Positions 12,990-21,562 are shown, counted from the first letter of the stretch. The stretch is 24,442 nt of DNA from Planctomycetota bacterium (GCA_026386995.1 JAPLMO010000240.1:1-24442), one strand, 5' to 3'. A program made the numbers and translations. The notes: generated by a model not told the origin, from the letters alone.

Positions 12990-14822
12990 ATGAACCCAGA
13001 GTCCGTCCCGAAGACGGAGTGCAGCCGTTTGGGCCTGTGGCTGCGCGGCGAGATGCGTTTCGCCGCCGTCGGCCTGACCGTGGTTGCGCTCTTCTTGCTG
13101 TCGATGTGGGGGGCGGCTTGGTGGGCCGTGCGGACCCAGGAGGACACCATCCGCCAGGCCCGGACCGAGGAGGCGCGCCTGAGGGGCAACGCCCTGGCGC
13201 GCTACGCCGAGATCGTGCTGGCCAACAACGAGTTGACCGCCCTGAGGCGCATGGTCACGCAAGCGGCCCAGGACGGAGGCCTTGCCCATTGCCGGATTCT
13301 GCTTCCCGGCGGCGGGGTCATCGCGGACGCCAACCCCTCTGGCATCACGCTTCGCGAACTTCCGGAAAAATGGCCGGGCGGGGTGGCCCACTCGCAGGCC
13401 GACGATCCGCGGGCGCTGACCTTCTCGCTGGTGGTGGCGCAGCAAGGCACAGCGGTCCTGGAGATCATTCCCCAGGAGAACAGCGAGGGGACGCCTTACT
13501 GGCTGACGCAGGCCGGCATCGGCGCCATCTGCGTCGCTGCGCTGATGCTGCTCATGGTGCTGTACCGCCGGGTCCTAGCGGGCCTGCGCGGCATGTGCGC
13601 CGTGCGCGAAGCGCTTCTGGCCCGCGGCAACGGGCAGACGGCGCTGGAGGCCCTGGAGGTCAACCCGAACTGGGGCCCCGAGGCCCGCGCGTGGAACAAT
13701 CTGCTGAGCCGCGAAGAGTCGCACCACAAGCAAGAGGCCCTGGCCAGGAGCCGCGACGCATTTCAGACCCGCCAGGGGACGCCCGACAAACTGTCGGCCG
13801 CCTGCGACGCGCTGGCCCAGGGTCTGATCATCATCGAGCGCGACATGCGGGCCACGTTCGTCAACAGCGCCGCCCTCCTGCTGCTCCAGGCCAAGCGGGA
13901 AGAGGTTATTTCGGCCGACATCTCGACGTTCCTGAGGGACGAGCGCGTGGTGGCGGCCGCCCGCGCGGCGTCCACCGGCCCCGTGCAGCGGCGCACGATC
14001 GTCGAGGTCCAGCGAAACGGCGAGGCCGGCGCCGGCGTCCTGCGGTTCATCATCCGCCCCGTGCGGCGGGAGGATAGCGGCGTCGCCATGATCGTCATCG
14101 AAGACATCACGCAGCAGCGTGCGGCCGAGGAGGCGCAGCACGCCTTCGTCGCCCGGGCCACGCACGAACTGCGGACGCCGCTGACCAATATCCGCCTCTA
14201 TACCGAAATGGCCCTGGACGAGGGCAAGAAAGACCCGGCGGTCCTCGCCAACTGCCTGAACATCATCAACCAGGAAACGTATCGCCTGGACCGCACGGTG
14301 GGGGACATCCTCTCCATCACCGAGATCGAGGCCGGCACGCTGACGGTGCGCAAGGACGACGTCCGCCTGGAGGAGATCTTCCCGGAACTTCAGGCCGATT
14401 ACGCCGCCCAGGCCACCGACCGCTCGGTCCAACTGGCGTTCCGCCTGCCTCCGAAACTGCCCGTCATCAAGGGGGACCGCGAAAAGATCCGCGTGGCCCT
14501 TCACAACCTCATCGGCAACGCCCTGAAGTACACGCCGGGCGGCGGACAGGTCAGCGTCGCCGTGACCGCCAACGACGGCCACCTCAGGGTGGAGGTCAGC
14601 GACACCGGCATCGGCATGAGCGACGAGGACCGCGCCCACGTCTTCGAGAAGTTCTACCGCGCCAAGGACGCCCGCGTCGCCAAGATCACGGGGTCCGGCC
14701 TGGGCCTGGCGATTGCACGCGAGGTCGTCCGCATGCACGGCGGCGATATCACGGTCGAATCGGAACTGAACAGGGGCAGCACGTTCACCCTCGTGCTGCC
14801 GATCCCGGCCGAGGCGGCATAA
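12990..14822 (+). CDS. membrane sensor histidine kinase
   Basis: 610 residues from ATG 12990 (GAGG 7 nt upstream). Two membrane segments, ~24-47 (FAAVGLTVVALFLLSMWGAAWW) and ~173-192 (TQAGIGAICVAALMLLMVLY), frame a ~125-residue periplasmic sensor region. A linker and a PAS-like domain follow (~264-375, ALAQGLIIIERDMRATFVNSA). The kinase core has all boxes: H-box ATHELRTPLTN with phospho-acceptor His392, N-box HNLIGNALKYTP (~505-516), G1 VSDTGIGMS with Asp538, F-box FEKFYRAKD, and G2 GSGLGLAIA (568-576). No receiver domain or partner regulator lies next to it. It opens the operon of the pilus-like machine and is joined to a STAS gene by 1 bp, so it probably controls this machine's expression or activity. 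The signal sensed is unknown. Confidence 0.93.
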   Translation: MNPESVPKTECSRLGLWLRGEMRFAAVGLTVVALFLLSMWGAAWWAVRTQEDTIRQARTEEARLRGNALARYAEIVLANNELTALRRMVTQAAQDGGLAHCRILLPGGGVIADANPSGITLRELPEKWPGGVAHSQADDPRALTFSLVVAQQGTAVLEIIPQENSEGTPYWLTQAGIGAICVAALMLLMVLYRRVLAGLRGMCAVREALLARGNGQTALEALEVNPNWGPEARAWNNLLSREESHHKQEALARSRDAFQTRQGTPDKLSAACDALAQGLIIIERDMRATFVNSAALLLLQAKREEVISADISTFLRDERVVAAARAASTGPVQRRTIVEVQRNGEAGAGVLRFIIRPVRREDSGVAMIVIEDITQQRAAEEAQHAFVARATHELRTPLTNIRLYTEMALDEGKKDPAVLANCLNIINQETYRLDRTVGDILSITEIEAGTLTVRKDDVRLEEIFPELQADYAAQATDRSVQLAFRLPPKLPVIKGDREKIRVALHNLIGNALKYTPGGGQVSVAVTANDGHLRVEVSDTGIGMSDEDRAHVFEKFYRAKDARVAKITGSGLGLAIAREVVRMHGGDITVESELNRGSTFTLVLPIPAEAA

Positions 14823-14823
14823 C

Positions 14824-15159
14824 GTGGAGATAAAGGAACAGAAATACGGCGCCGTGCTCGTCGTCCGGCCCGAGGGGCCACTGAAGAGCGACGATGCCGA
14901 GGCCTTCAAGACCCACATGACGCGGGCCCTGGGCGAAAGCCTCGGCCGCTGCGTCGTCGACGCATCCGCCATCCAGTTCATCGACAGCAAGGGCCTCGAG
15001 GCCCTCGTCGAGGTCAACGAGGCGGTTTCCCAGACGGGGTTCCTTCTGAAGTTGTGCGGCGTCAATGAAACGATCCGGGAGGTCCTGGAACTGACCCAAC
15101 TGACCTCCCAGTTCGAGCAGTACCCGGACCTTAACAGTGCCGTCAGGAGTTTCCTGTGA
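14824..15159 (+). CDS. STAS-domain protein (anti-sigma-factor-antagonist type)
   Basis: 111 residues from GTG 14824, 1 bp after the kinase stop; GAGG lies 9 nt upstream within the kinase end. The sequence fits the STAS fold: VLVVRPEGPLKSDDAEAFKT, then CVVDASAIQFIDSKGLEALV with Ser55 in the phosphorylation position (DSxGL is the family site), then LLKLCGVNETIREVLELTQL. Proteins of this family bind or release anti-sigma factors or kinases depending on Ser phosphorylation. No anti-sigma kinase or phosphatase lies nearby, so its partner may be the kinase before it or the secretion ATPase after it. Its stop overlaps the next start (GTGA), so translation is coupled to the ATPase. Confidence 0.9.
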   Translation: MEIKEQKYGAVLVVRPEGPLKSDDAEAFKTHMTRALGESLGRCVVDASAIQFIDSKGLEALVEVNEAVSQTGFLLKLCGVNETIREVLELTQLTSQFEQYPDLNSAVRSFL

Positions 15160-16901
15160 GCCGGCCGGCCCGCAAAACCATCGGCGAAGTCCTGATTGGG
15201 GAGGGTGTGATCTCCAAGGAGGACCTGGCGCGCGCCCTGGCCGCGCAGCAGCAGAGCGGCCAGATGCTGGGCGAAGTGCTCATCGAACAGGGGCTGGTCT
15301 CGCCGATCGTGCTCGTCCGATCGCTGGGCAAGCACCTCGGCGTGCCGGGATGCCAGTTGCGCCACGGCCTAATCGACCCGGCCCTCCTGAAGATCATCGG
15401 CCCGGAAGAGTCGGAGCGCCTGAAGGCCATGCCGATGTTCCTCGTCCACAACATGCTGACGGTGGCGATGGCCGAGCCGCAGTCGCTGCCGAAGATAGAC
15501 CGCCTCCGGCACCTCACGGGGGCCAAAATCCAGCCGGTGTTGGCCCTCGAGGCCAACATCATGGAGTTTATCCATAAGTACGCCGGCGGCGACACCGACA
15601 TCGACGCCTTCCTGACCTCCCTGGCCGATTCCGACGTCTCGGTGATCGAGCAGGAGCGCGTCGACGAGGGGCCGGCCACGGACCTCGACCGAATGGTCGC
15701 CGGCAGCCCGGTCGTCAACCTTCTGAACATGGCCATCCTGACGGGCATCAAGGACGGCGCCAGCGACGTGCACATCGAACCGATGAAGAACGGCACCCGC
15801 ATCCGCTACCGGGTCGACGGCGTGCTGCGGGACCTCATGAAGCCGCCGTCCGGCCTTCACGCCGCGATCATCTCGCGCGCCAAGGTCATCGGCAAGATGG
15901 ACATCGCCGAGAAGCGCCTTCCCCAGGAAGGCCGCATCCGCATCGTGGCCGAAAAACGCGAAATCGACCTGCGCGTCTCCAGCATGCCGACACTCCTGGG
16001 CGAGAAAATCGTCATCCGTATCCTCGACAAGGCCAACCTGCACGTCCGCCTCGAGGACCTGGGCTTCCGGGCCGAGGCCCTTCAGGCGTTCATGCGCATG
16101 CTCCGCCAGCCCCACGGCCTCGTCCTCGTCACGGGCCCGACCGGCAGCGGCAAGACCACGACCCTCTACTCGGCCCTGGACCTCCTGTGCAGCCCGGAAC
16201 TGAACATCCTGACGGTCGAGGACCCAGTCGAGTACCAACTGGACATGATCAACCAGGTCCAGGTCCAGTCGTCCATCGGGATGACGTTCGCCAAGGCCCT
16301 GCGAAGCATGCTGCGGCAAGACCCCGACATCATCATGGTCGGCGAAATCCGCGACGACGAGACCGCCCGCGTGGCCGTCCAGGCCGCGCTGACGGGCCAC
16401 CTCGTCCTGGCGACGCTGCACACCAACGATGCGCCGGGCGCCGTGGCCCGCCTCCTGGACATGAGCGTCGAGCCGTACCTCTTGTCGGGCGTGCTGAACG
16501 GCGTCCTGGCGCAGCGCCTGGCCCGGACCGTCTGCGCGGGATGCTCCACGAAGTACTTCCCGGCGGAGAACGTGCTGAGCGACGCCCGCCTTGAGGGGAA
16601 CATCCCCCAGAGTTTCCGCCGCGGCGCCGGCTGCGAACTGTGCCACAACAGCGGTTACCGCGGCCGGACCGGCGTCTATGAAGTGATGGAGGTGACGGAC
16701 GAACTGCGCCGCCTGATTCACCGGGCGGCCCCGAACCACGAGTTGCGCGACAAGATGCGCGCATCGGGCTTCCTGACCCTTCGGGAGGAAGGCGTTCAAC
16801 TGGCCATTCAGGGCAAGACGACCCTGGAGGAGGTGCTCGCCGTCACCCATACCCAAGGCGAAGTGGCGGAAGAAAAGGAACCCGAGAAGACCCTGGCATG
16901 A
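15156..16901 (+). CDS. type II secretion/type IV pilus assembly ATPase (GspE/PilB family)
   Basis: 581 residues from GTG 15156, which overlaps the STAS stop. An N-terminal GspE/MshE-type domain (~1-150, KTIGEVLIGEGVISKEDLARAL) is followed by the N2 domain (~180-300, GASDVHIEPM, VDGVLRDLM) and the ATPase core. Visible are Walker A GPTGSGKT (327-334), the Asp box (TVEDPVEYQLDMINQVQV), Walker B DIIMVGEIRDDET (391-403) and the His box ATLHTNDA (419-426). Two Cys pairs, CAGC (460-463) and CELC (493-496), form the zinc knuckle typical of assembly ATPases. The hexamer would power pseudopilus assembly from the cytoplasmic face. The zinc motif and N-terminal domain argue for assembly rather than PilT-type retraction. 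All key residues are intact. Confidence 0.96.
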   Translation: MSRPARKTIGEVLIGEGVISKEDLARALAAQQQSGQMLGEVLIEQGLVSPIVLVRSLGKHLGVPGCQLRHGLIDPALLKIIGPEESERLKAMPMFLVHNMLTVAMAEPQSLPKIDRLRHLTGAKIQPVLALEANIMEFIHKYAGGDTDIDAFLTSLADSDVSVIEQERVDEGPATDLDRMVAGSPVVNLLNMAILTGIKDGASDVHIEPMKNGTRIRYRVDGVLRDLMKPPSGLHAAIISRAKVIGKMDIAEKRLPQEGRIRIVAEKREIDLRVSSMPTLLGEKIVIRILDKANLHVRLEDLGFRAEALQAFMRMLRQPHGLVLVTGPTGSGKTTTLYSALDLLCSPELNILTVEDPVEYQLDMINQVQVQSSIGMTFAKALRSMLRQDPDIIMVGEIRDDETARVAVQAALTGHLVLATLHTNDAPGAVARLLDMSVEPYLLSGVLNGVLAQRLARTVCAGCSTKYFPAENVLSDARLEGNIPQSFRRGAGCELCHNSGYRGRTGVYEVMEVTDELRRLIHRAAPNHELRDKMRASGFLTLREEGVQLAIQGKTTLEEVLAVTHTQGEVAEEKEPEKTLA

Positions 16902-18109
16902 AACTGATCTACGAAGCCTTCGACAAAACGGGACGCAAACTGACGGACACGATCGATGCCGCGGACTCGGCGGCCGCCACCGAGACGCTCCGCCACCAGG
17001 GGCTCTACGTCACGAAACTCACGCCGCGCGGATCGCCCGTCGTGCACCGGTCGCGCGGGTGCTCGAAGTCGAAACGCCTGAGGTACGTGGCCATGCTGTC
17101 GCGGCAACTGCACTCGCTGGTCTCGTGCGGGACGCCGCTGGTGGAGGCCATGGAGGCGTTCGAGCGGCAGGCCCGCCCCGGCCTGTGGCGCGACACGCTC
17201 AAGGACATCCGCGCCCGCGTGGAGCAGGGGTCGCCGCTGTCGGCCGCCATGGAAAGCCACCCCCAGTTCTTCGACCCCGTCTGCCGCAGCCTCATCGGCG
17301 CCGGCGAGGGCTCAGGCACCCTGACAGCCATGCTCGACCGCGTCGCGCAGATCACCCGTAAACAGTTGGCTATCCGCAACGCCGTCGTTGGCGCCATGGT
17401 GTACCCCGCCGTGCTGGCGGTTGTGGCGGTGTCCGTGCTGGCGCTGATGCTCTTGTTCGTCATTCCGCGGTTCGGGGAACTCTTCAAGTCGCTCAATGCG
17501 ACGCTGCCGCCGTCAACGCAGGCGCTGCTGACGCTGAGCGAGTATCTCCAGGCCTACTGGTGGGCGGCCATTATCGGCATCATCGTGCCGATCGTCGGCC
17601 TGAAGATGTGGCTGGCCAGCGAGAACGGACGCCGGGCGATCCAGACGACCGTCCTGCGCCTGCCGCAGATCGGCCGCATGGCCCGCAATTTTGCCACCGC
17701 GCGGATGACCCGCGTGCTGGGCATGCTGCTGGAGAGCCACGTGAGCGTTCTGGACGCCCTGAGCCTGACACGCGAATCCATCGGCAACCACCACTACGCC
17801 GCACTTATCGCGAGGGCCGAGGAAGCGGTCACGCAGGGCAAGAACATCCACGTCGCCTTTTCCAGCAGCAACCTTCTCACTCCGGGCGTCTGCGAGGCGA
17901 TCCGCAGCGGCGAGCAGAGCGGCCAGGTCGGCACGCTCCTGGTGCACGTCGCTGACTTCCTCGACGAGGAAAACGAGGTCGTCGTGAAGTCTCTGACCAG
18001 CATCATCGAGCCGGTTATCCTGGTGCTCATGGGCCTGCTGGTCGGGACCATCGCCATCAGCATGTTCCTGCCGCTCTTTGACCTGACTTCCATGACGAAG
18101 GGTGGATGA
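16898..18109 (+). CDS. inner-membrane platform protein (GspF/PilC family)
   Basis: 403 residues, normal for the family, from ATG 16898, which overlaps the ATPase stop as ATGA. It opens with MKLIYEAFDKTGRKLTDTID and has two GspF repeats. The first contains LSRQLHSLVSCGTPLVEAME, the second ARMTRVLGMLLESHVSVLDAL. Membrane segments are visible at ~167-191 (VVGAMVYPAVLAVVAVSVLALMLL), ~222-242 (WWAAIIGIIVPIVGLKMWLA) and ~369-395 (IIEPVILVLMGLLVGTIAISMF). In this family the protein sits in the inner membrane, contacts the ATPase and passes pilin subunits into the growing fibre. Its position right after the ATPase and before PilM is the standard order. Confidence 0.95.
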   Translation: MKLIYEAFDKTGRKLTDTIDAADSAAATETLRHQGLYVTKLTPRGSPVVHRSRGCSKSKRLRYVAMLSRQLHSLVSCGTPLVEAMEAFERQARPGLWRDTLKDIRARVEQGSPLSAAMESHPQFFDPVCRSLIGAGEGSGTLTAMLDRVAQITRKQLAIRNAVVGAMVYPAVLAVVAVSVLALMLLFVIPRFGELFKSLNATLPPSTQALLTLSEYLQAYWWAAIIGIIVPIVGLKMWLASENGRRAIQTTVLRLPQIGRMARNFATARMTRVLGMLLESHVSVLDALSLTRESIGNHHYAALIARAEEAVTQGKNIHVAFSSSNLLTPGVCEAIRSGEQSGQVGTLLVHVADFLDEENEVVVKSLTSIIEPVILVLMGLLVGTIAISMFLPLFDLTSMTKGG

Positions 18110-19158
18110 CCGTGAAATGGTTGACGCGACAACGTGAATCGCTCATCGGCATCGACCTGGAAGGCCGCGCCGTCCGGGCTGCGCAGTTGGTCCGCAGCGG
18201 CCAGGGGTGGTCCCTGGCGGCCGCGCTGGCCTTGCCGCGCACGGCCACCGGCGCCGGCCTTGAGCCGGGCGAGGTCGAGCAACTGGTCGGGTCGCTCACG
18301 CGGCTGGGGTTCCGCGGCAAGCGCGTGGTGCTCGGGGTGCCCGAGGAGAAGATCCTGACGGGCGTGCTGGAACTGCCGCCCAAGACCTCCGGGGCGCCGC
18401 TGGCTGAGATCGCCCTCGCGGAACTGGCCGGCATGCACGGCTATGAGCCCCATGCGGCCGAGGCCGTCTGCTGGGAACTGCCCGCGTCCGCCCGTCGCGG
18501 CAGCAGCCAGGCGATGGGCGTCGCCTGCCGGCATGCCGATGCGGAAACCGTTCTGGAGGCATTCGACCGCTCCGGCCTCGACGTGGTCGCCCTCGACAGC
18601 CGCCTGCACGCCGTTGCGCGGGCCTGCGAGGGCGCATTGCCTCAGCCCGGCGTCACGGCAGTCCTCGACATGGAGTGGAGCCGCACCATGCTGCTGCTCC
18701 TGAACCAGGGCAAGGTGGTTTACAAACGCACGACGGCCGAACATGCGCTCCAGCAACTGGGCAAGACACTGATGCAGAGCCTGACCATCGAGGAAGACTC
18801 GATGTTCTACCTTCTGGCCGAGGTCGGCTTGGCGCCGCAGACGGATGAGTACGCCGGCCAGGCCCAGGCCATCTGTCCCCTCATCACCAAGTACCTGGAT
18901 TCCGTCGTGGCTTCGCTGCAATCGCCTTTTGCCTACGCCACCAGCCAGTATTCCGGAGCGAGCCTCGACACGCTCCTCTTGGTGGGTCACGGGGCGGCGA
19001 TACCGGGCGTGGCCGAACACTTGCAGCCGCGCCTGGGCGTGAATGTCCAGGTGGTGCGGCCGACAACTATTGCGAAGTGTCCGCCGGCCCTTGGCGGCAA
19101 GGCCCAGGACCCGTCCCTGACGGCGGCGATCGGCCTGGCATGGTTCAGCGACGAGTGA
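18106..19158 (+). CDS. pilM: PilM-like actin-fold protein
   Basis: 350 residues from ATG 18106, overlapping the GspF/PilC stop as ATGA. The N-terminus (ESLIGIDLEGRAVRAAQLV) and later TAVLDMEWSRTMLLLLNQGKVVYKR and LDTLLLVGHGAAIPGVAEHL fit the actin-like ATPase fold of PilM (phosphate loops and the adenosine motif GHGAAIPG). In pili of this type PilM sits in the cytoplasm and binds the short N-terminal tail of PilN, linking it to the membrane complex. The next gene is PilN-like with a matching tail (KSVNFLPAYR). The central region is poorly conserved, so the call rests on the fold pattern plus context. Confidence 0.85.
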   Translation: MTVKWLTRQRESLIGIDLEGRAVRAAQLVRSGQGWSLAAALALPRTATGAGLEPGEVEQLVGSLTRLGFRGKRVVLGVPEEKILTGVLELPPKTSGAPLAEIALAELAGMHGYEPHAAEAVCWELPASARRGSSQAMGVACRHADAETVLEAFDRSGLDVVALDSRLHAVARACEGALPQPGVTAVLDMEWSRTMLLLLNQGKVVYKRTTAEHALQQLGKTLMQSLTIEEDSMFYLLAEVGLAPQTDEYAGQAQAICPLITKYLDSVVASLQSPFAYATSQYSGASLDTLLLVGHGAAIPGVAEHLQPRLGVNVQVVRPTTIAKCPPALGGKAQDPSLTAAIGLAWFSDE

Positions 19159-19162
19159 GGTC

Positions 19163-19774
19163 ATGAAAAGCGTCAACTTCCTGCCGGCGTACCGGGTCGT
19201 TGCACGGCAACGGCGCCGGCGCATGCGCCGGTGGGCCGCAGTGATCATCGTGTCGCTTGTGCTGGAACTCGCCGGCATCGCATGCGGCTACGGCCTGTGG
19301 TGCGGCGGGCGTATGGTGCTTGCCAAGGAAGAGGACCGCGCCGCTACCACGATTCAGTCGGCCGACCGCGCCATCAGCATGCTCCGGGGCGAACTGGCCA
19401 CCCAGGACGCGACCCTGAAGGCCAACCAGGCCCTAGAAGGCCAGCCGGACTGGAGCCGCCTCCTGACGCTGCTGGCCCAGAGCCTGGGCGACGGCGTGCT
19501 GGTGAAGCGGTGCGAGTTGAAGCCTCGCCCCCCCGCGAGCCCCGTGACGGCGGCGTCCGCCCCTCAGAAGGAGGGCGACGCCTACGCCCTGAAGGTCAGC
19601 GGCATCGGCCGGACCGTGGCCGACGTCCTGCAGTTTGCCGGCGCGATGGAGCGATCGGGGCTTTTCGACCAGATCCGCCTCATCAAGACCGACACCGAGC
19701 CGTTCCTGTCGGGCGCAGCAACGAGTTTTGAAATGGAGTGTTCGCTGGGCGGCAAGGCGGAGAACACGAAGTGA
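19163..19774 (+). CDS. pilN: PilN-like inner-membrane assembly protein
   Basis: 203 residues from ATG 19163 (GTGAGG just upstream, 4 bp after PilM). The cytoplasmic tail MKSVNFLPAYRVVARQRRRR is a good PilN signature: N-F-L-P-x-Y is the stretch that docks into PilM. One membrane segment follows (~27-48, AVIIVSLVLELAGIACGYGL), then a periplasmic coiled-coil-like part and a small alpha/beta domain (YALKVSGIGRTVADVLQFAG ... SGLFDQIRLIKTD) typical of the PilN/GspL fold. It pairs with PilO, encoded next, and its stop overlaps the PilO start as GTGA. Confidence 0.87.
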   Translation: MKSVNFLPAYRVVARQRRRRMRRWAAVIIVSLVLELAGIACGYGLWCGGRMVLAKEEDRAATTIQSADRAISMLRGELATQDATLKANQALEGQPDWSRLLTLLAQSLGDGVLVKRCELKPRPPASPVTAASAPQKEGDAYALKVSGIGRTVADVLQFAGAMERSGLFDQIRLIKTDTEPFLSGAATSFEMECSLGGKAENTK

Positions 19775-20340
19775 AAGCGAACCTGACGCTGAAAAAGTGG
19801 TGGCGCGTGGATGCCGTCGGCGCCGGCGTCCTCGTGGCCCTTACGGCCGTGGTCTACGTGTGCGGCTACTACCCGCTGATGCGCAGCCACCAGGAGTACC
19901 AGGACAAGCGGGCCGCCCTCGCCGCGCAGCGCGAGCAATCCGCCCGGTTGGAGTCCACGCTCCAGGGGCTTCATAAACGCCTTGCCGCCGTCACCCGGTC
20001 GTTGTCCTCCAGCAGCCTGAGCCTGAAGCCTGCGGCCAACCTGAACAACCAGTTGGCGCAGATTTCGGCGCTGGCCACCGGATGCGGCCTGGCCATCGAC
20101 GACGTCCGCACCGAGCCGGCCGTGGCCGAGACGCACAGCGACGCTTTTCCGGTCACGCTGGCCGGCGACGGGACGTACCGCGCCTGCACGGTGTTTCTCA
20201 GCCGCATGCGGGCTACGTTTCAAGACACGACCATCGTGTCGCTTGACCTGACGGGCAACGGGGGCGACCCGTCGGGCATCGGTAAGTTCAATTTCAGGCT
20301 CCGGTGGCATGCAGCGCCGAAGCCGGTGTCGGTAAAATAA
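19771..20340 (+). CDS. pilO: PilO-like inner-membrane assembly protein
   Basis: 189 residues from GTG 19771, which overlaps the PilN stop; an extended in-frame start would lie inside pilN. It has a short cytoplasmic tail (KANLTLKKWWRVDAVG), one membrane segment (~16-35, AGVLVALTAVVYVCGYYPLM), a coiled coil (HQEYQDKRAALAAQREQSARLE) and a ferredoxin-like periplasmic domain (TYRACTVFLSRMRATFQDTTIVSLDLTGN). This layout matches PilO/GspM partners of PilN. The sequence alone is weak, as usual for this family, but the gene order PilM-PilN-PilO is firm support. Confidence 0.82.
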   Translation: MKANLTLKKWWRVDAVGAGVLVALTAVVYVCGYYPLMRSHQEYQDKRAALAAQREQSARLESTLQGLHKRLAAVTRSLSSSSLSLKPAANLNNQLAQISALATGCGLAIDDVRTEPAVAETHSDAFPVTLAGDGTYRACTVFLSRMRATFQDTTIVSLDLTGNGGDPSGIGKFNFRLRWHAAPKPVSVK

Positions 20341-20364
20341 GGGCGGCGGCTTTCAGAGGTAACC

Positions 20365-20946
20365 GTGGTACTGTCAAAGTCGCAAATATCGCTGCTGGCG
20401 GTCCTGGGAATGAGCGTGATCGGTATGCTCGTGGACTGGTTCATTCTCCCGAGTTCCGACTCGCTGGCCCCCGCGAAGGCTGCGGCCTCCGCGCCGGCCC
20501 CGCCCGCCGCGGCCGCGCCGGTTGGCGCGTCCCCTGCTGCGGCGGCCCCGGCGAAAGCGGCGGGGGCCCCTGCGGCCTCTGTGCCCGGTGCGGTGCGCAT
20601 CCCTCTGGCGGAACGCCTCAAGGCATTGGCCCTGGAGGACCGCGATCCGACCGCCATCCGCGAGGCATTCGCGCCGTCTGCGGCCTGGCTGGCGTCGCTG
20701 GAGGTTGCCAAGCCCGGCGGCGTACCGCGGCCCGACTCGGCCCTTGACTTCAGCCAGCAGCACAAACTCACGAGCATTCTGCGCAGGGGCAGCGCCGGCA
20801 GCGCCATCGTCAACGGCAAGGTCGTCGAAATCGGAGAGCAAGTGGACGGATACCGGCTGATCGGCCTCACGGCGGACAGCGCCGTCTTTCAATCGCCTCG
20901 ACATCCGAAGGAGGTGAAACTTACCATTGTCGTGACGGGCAAGTAG
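20365..20946 (+). CDS. GspB/PilP-like inner-membrane protein with Ala/Pro-rich linker
   Basis: 193 residues from GTG 20365 (AGAGGT at 20355-20360). A membrane anchor (~7-26, QISLLAVLGMSVIGMLVDWF) is followed by an Ala/Pro linker of ~40 residues (AAASAPAPPAAAAPVGASPA) that can span the periplasm. A C-terminal domain contains LTSILRRGSAGSAIVNGKVV and EIGEQVDGYRLIGLTADSAV. The last part follows the pattern of GspB/PilP/GspC HR-type domains (G-x-A-x-x-N-G-K-x-V-x-x-G-E-x-V-D-G-Y-x-L-x-x-I/L), which link the inner-membrane platform to the outer-membrane secretin. The secretin itself is not in the window. The gene comes 24 bp after pilO. Confidence 0.75.
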   Translation: MVLSKSQISLLAVLGMSVIGMLVDWFILPSSDSLAPAKAAASAPAPPAAAAPVGASPAAAAPAKAAGAPAASVPGAVRIPLAERLKALALEDRDPTAIREAFAPSAAWLASLEVAKPGGVPRPDSALDFSQQHKLTSILRRGSAGSAIVNGKVVEIGEQVDGYRLIGLTADSAVFQSPRHPKEVKLTIVVTGK

Positions 20947-20993
20947 AGGGGCTGCGGGGGGATTCTGCTTAAGTTTGTTGGCGGTTTGGCCGA

Positions 20994-20999
20994 TATACT
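20994..20999 (+). promoter_or_regulatory. possible -10 box before the GspG-like gene
   Basis: TATACT lies 69 bp before the start codon at 21068, in the 121-bp gap after the GspB/PilP-like gene, and is unusually A+T-rich for this DNA. No good -35 box at the right spacing was found. A separate promoter would allow the major pseudopilin to be made in higher amounts than the machine proteins. Confidence 0.25.
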
Positions 21000-21067
21000 A
21001 AAATGTCGAAAAGGCGACTTGGTTAACTAGAAGAAACAAATGAGTCCGTTAGTTTAAGGAGAATGCG

Positions 21068-21562
21068 ATGCTGAAAGGGCGATTCACGCGAAACAGGGGG
21101 TTCAGTCTGTTGGAATTGGTGATCGTGGTCGTCATCATCGGTATCATCGCCGCGATTGCCATCCCGCGTATGAGCCGGGGCACGGCGGGCGCCGCCGATT
21201 CCGCCCTGACCGGCGACTTGGCCGTTCTCAGGAACGCCATCGACCTGTTCGCAGCCGAGCACGACGGCAAATTCCCGACGGCTGCCGACATCGCGAAGCA
21301 ACTCACGATGTACACCGATGGCACCAACACCAATGCGCCGGTGGCCGCGAAGGACAAGGACCATCCGTTCGGCCCGTATATCCGGGCGGTCCCGAAACTG
21401 CCTGTCGGCACCAGCAAGGGCAAGGACACCATTACAGGGACCGGCCCCGCGGGCGCGGACGCCACCGCCGGCTGGTTCTACGACGAAGTCACGGGTAAGC
21501 TTGTGGCGAACTGCGGTCCGGGCGACGTGGACTCGCAGGAGAAGAAGTACTCCGACTACTAA
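21068..21562 (+). CDS. gspG: major pseudopilin, GspG-like
   Basis: 164 residues from ATG 21068 with AAGGAG 6 nt upstream, the strongest ribosome-binding site in the cluster, as expected for the major subunit. The leader is short (MLKGRFTRNRG) and is followed by FSLLELVIVVVIIGIIAAIA with Gly at -1 and Glu5, the classical prepilin peptidase site. The mature region begins IPRMSRGTAGAADSALTGDL and has the GspG pattern VLRNAIDLFAAEHDGKFPT, then a glycine/aspartate-rich C-terminal loop where GspG binds calcium (HPFGPYIRAVPKLPVG, GWFYDEVTGKLVANC). It is the last gene of the plus-strand pilus operon and is followed by a terminator. Confidence 0.93.
   Translation: MLKGRFTRNRGFSLLELVIVVVIIGIIAAIAIPRMSRGTAGAADSALTGDLAVLRNAIDLFAAEHDGKFPTAADIAKQLTMYTDGTNTNAPVAAKDKDHPFGPYIRAVPKLPVGTSKGKDTITGTGPAGADATAGWFYDEVTGKLVANCGPGDVDSQEKKYSDY

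Noticed and set aside
13575..15365. 596-residue open frame on the minus strand opposite the histidine kinase and STAS genes
   Set aside because: It mirrors intact, motif-rich genes on the plus strand; its protein has the Asp/His/Arg/Gly-rich composition of a GC-rich shadow frame and no recognisable domain or ribosome-binding site.
15369..16856. 495-residue open frame on the minus strand opposite the GspE/PilB gene
   Set aside because: The plus-strand ATPase has all catalytic motifs; the antisense product is compositionally biased and matches no family.
17794..19278. 494-residue open frame on the minus strand opposite the GspF and PilM genes
   Set aside because: It spans the junction of two real genes and has no signal, motif or start site; a product of high GC content.
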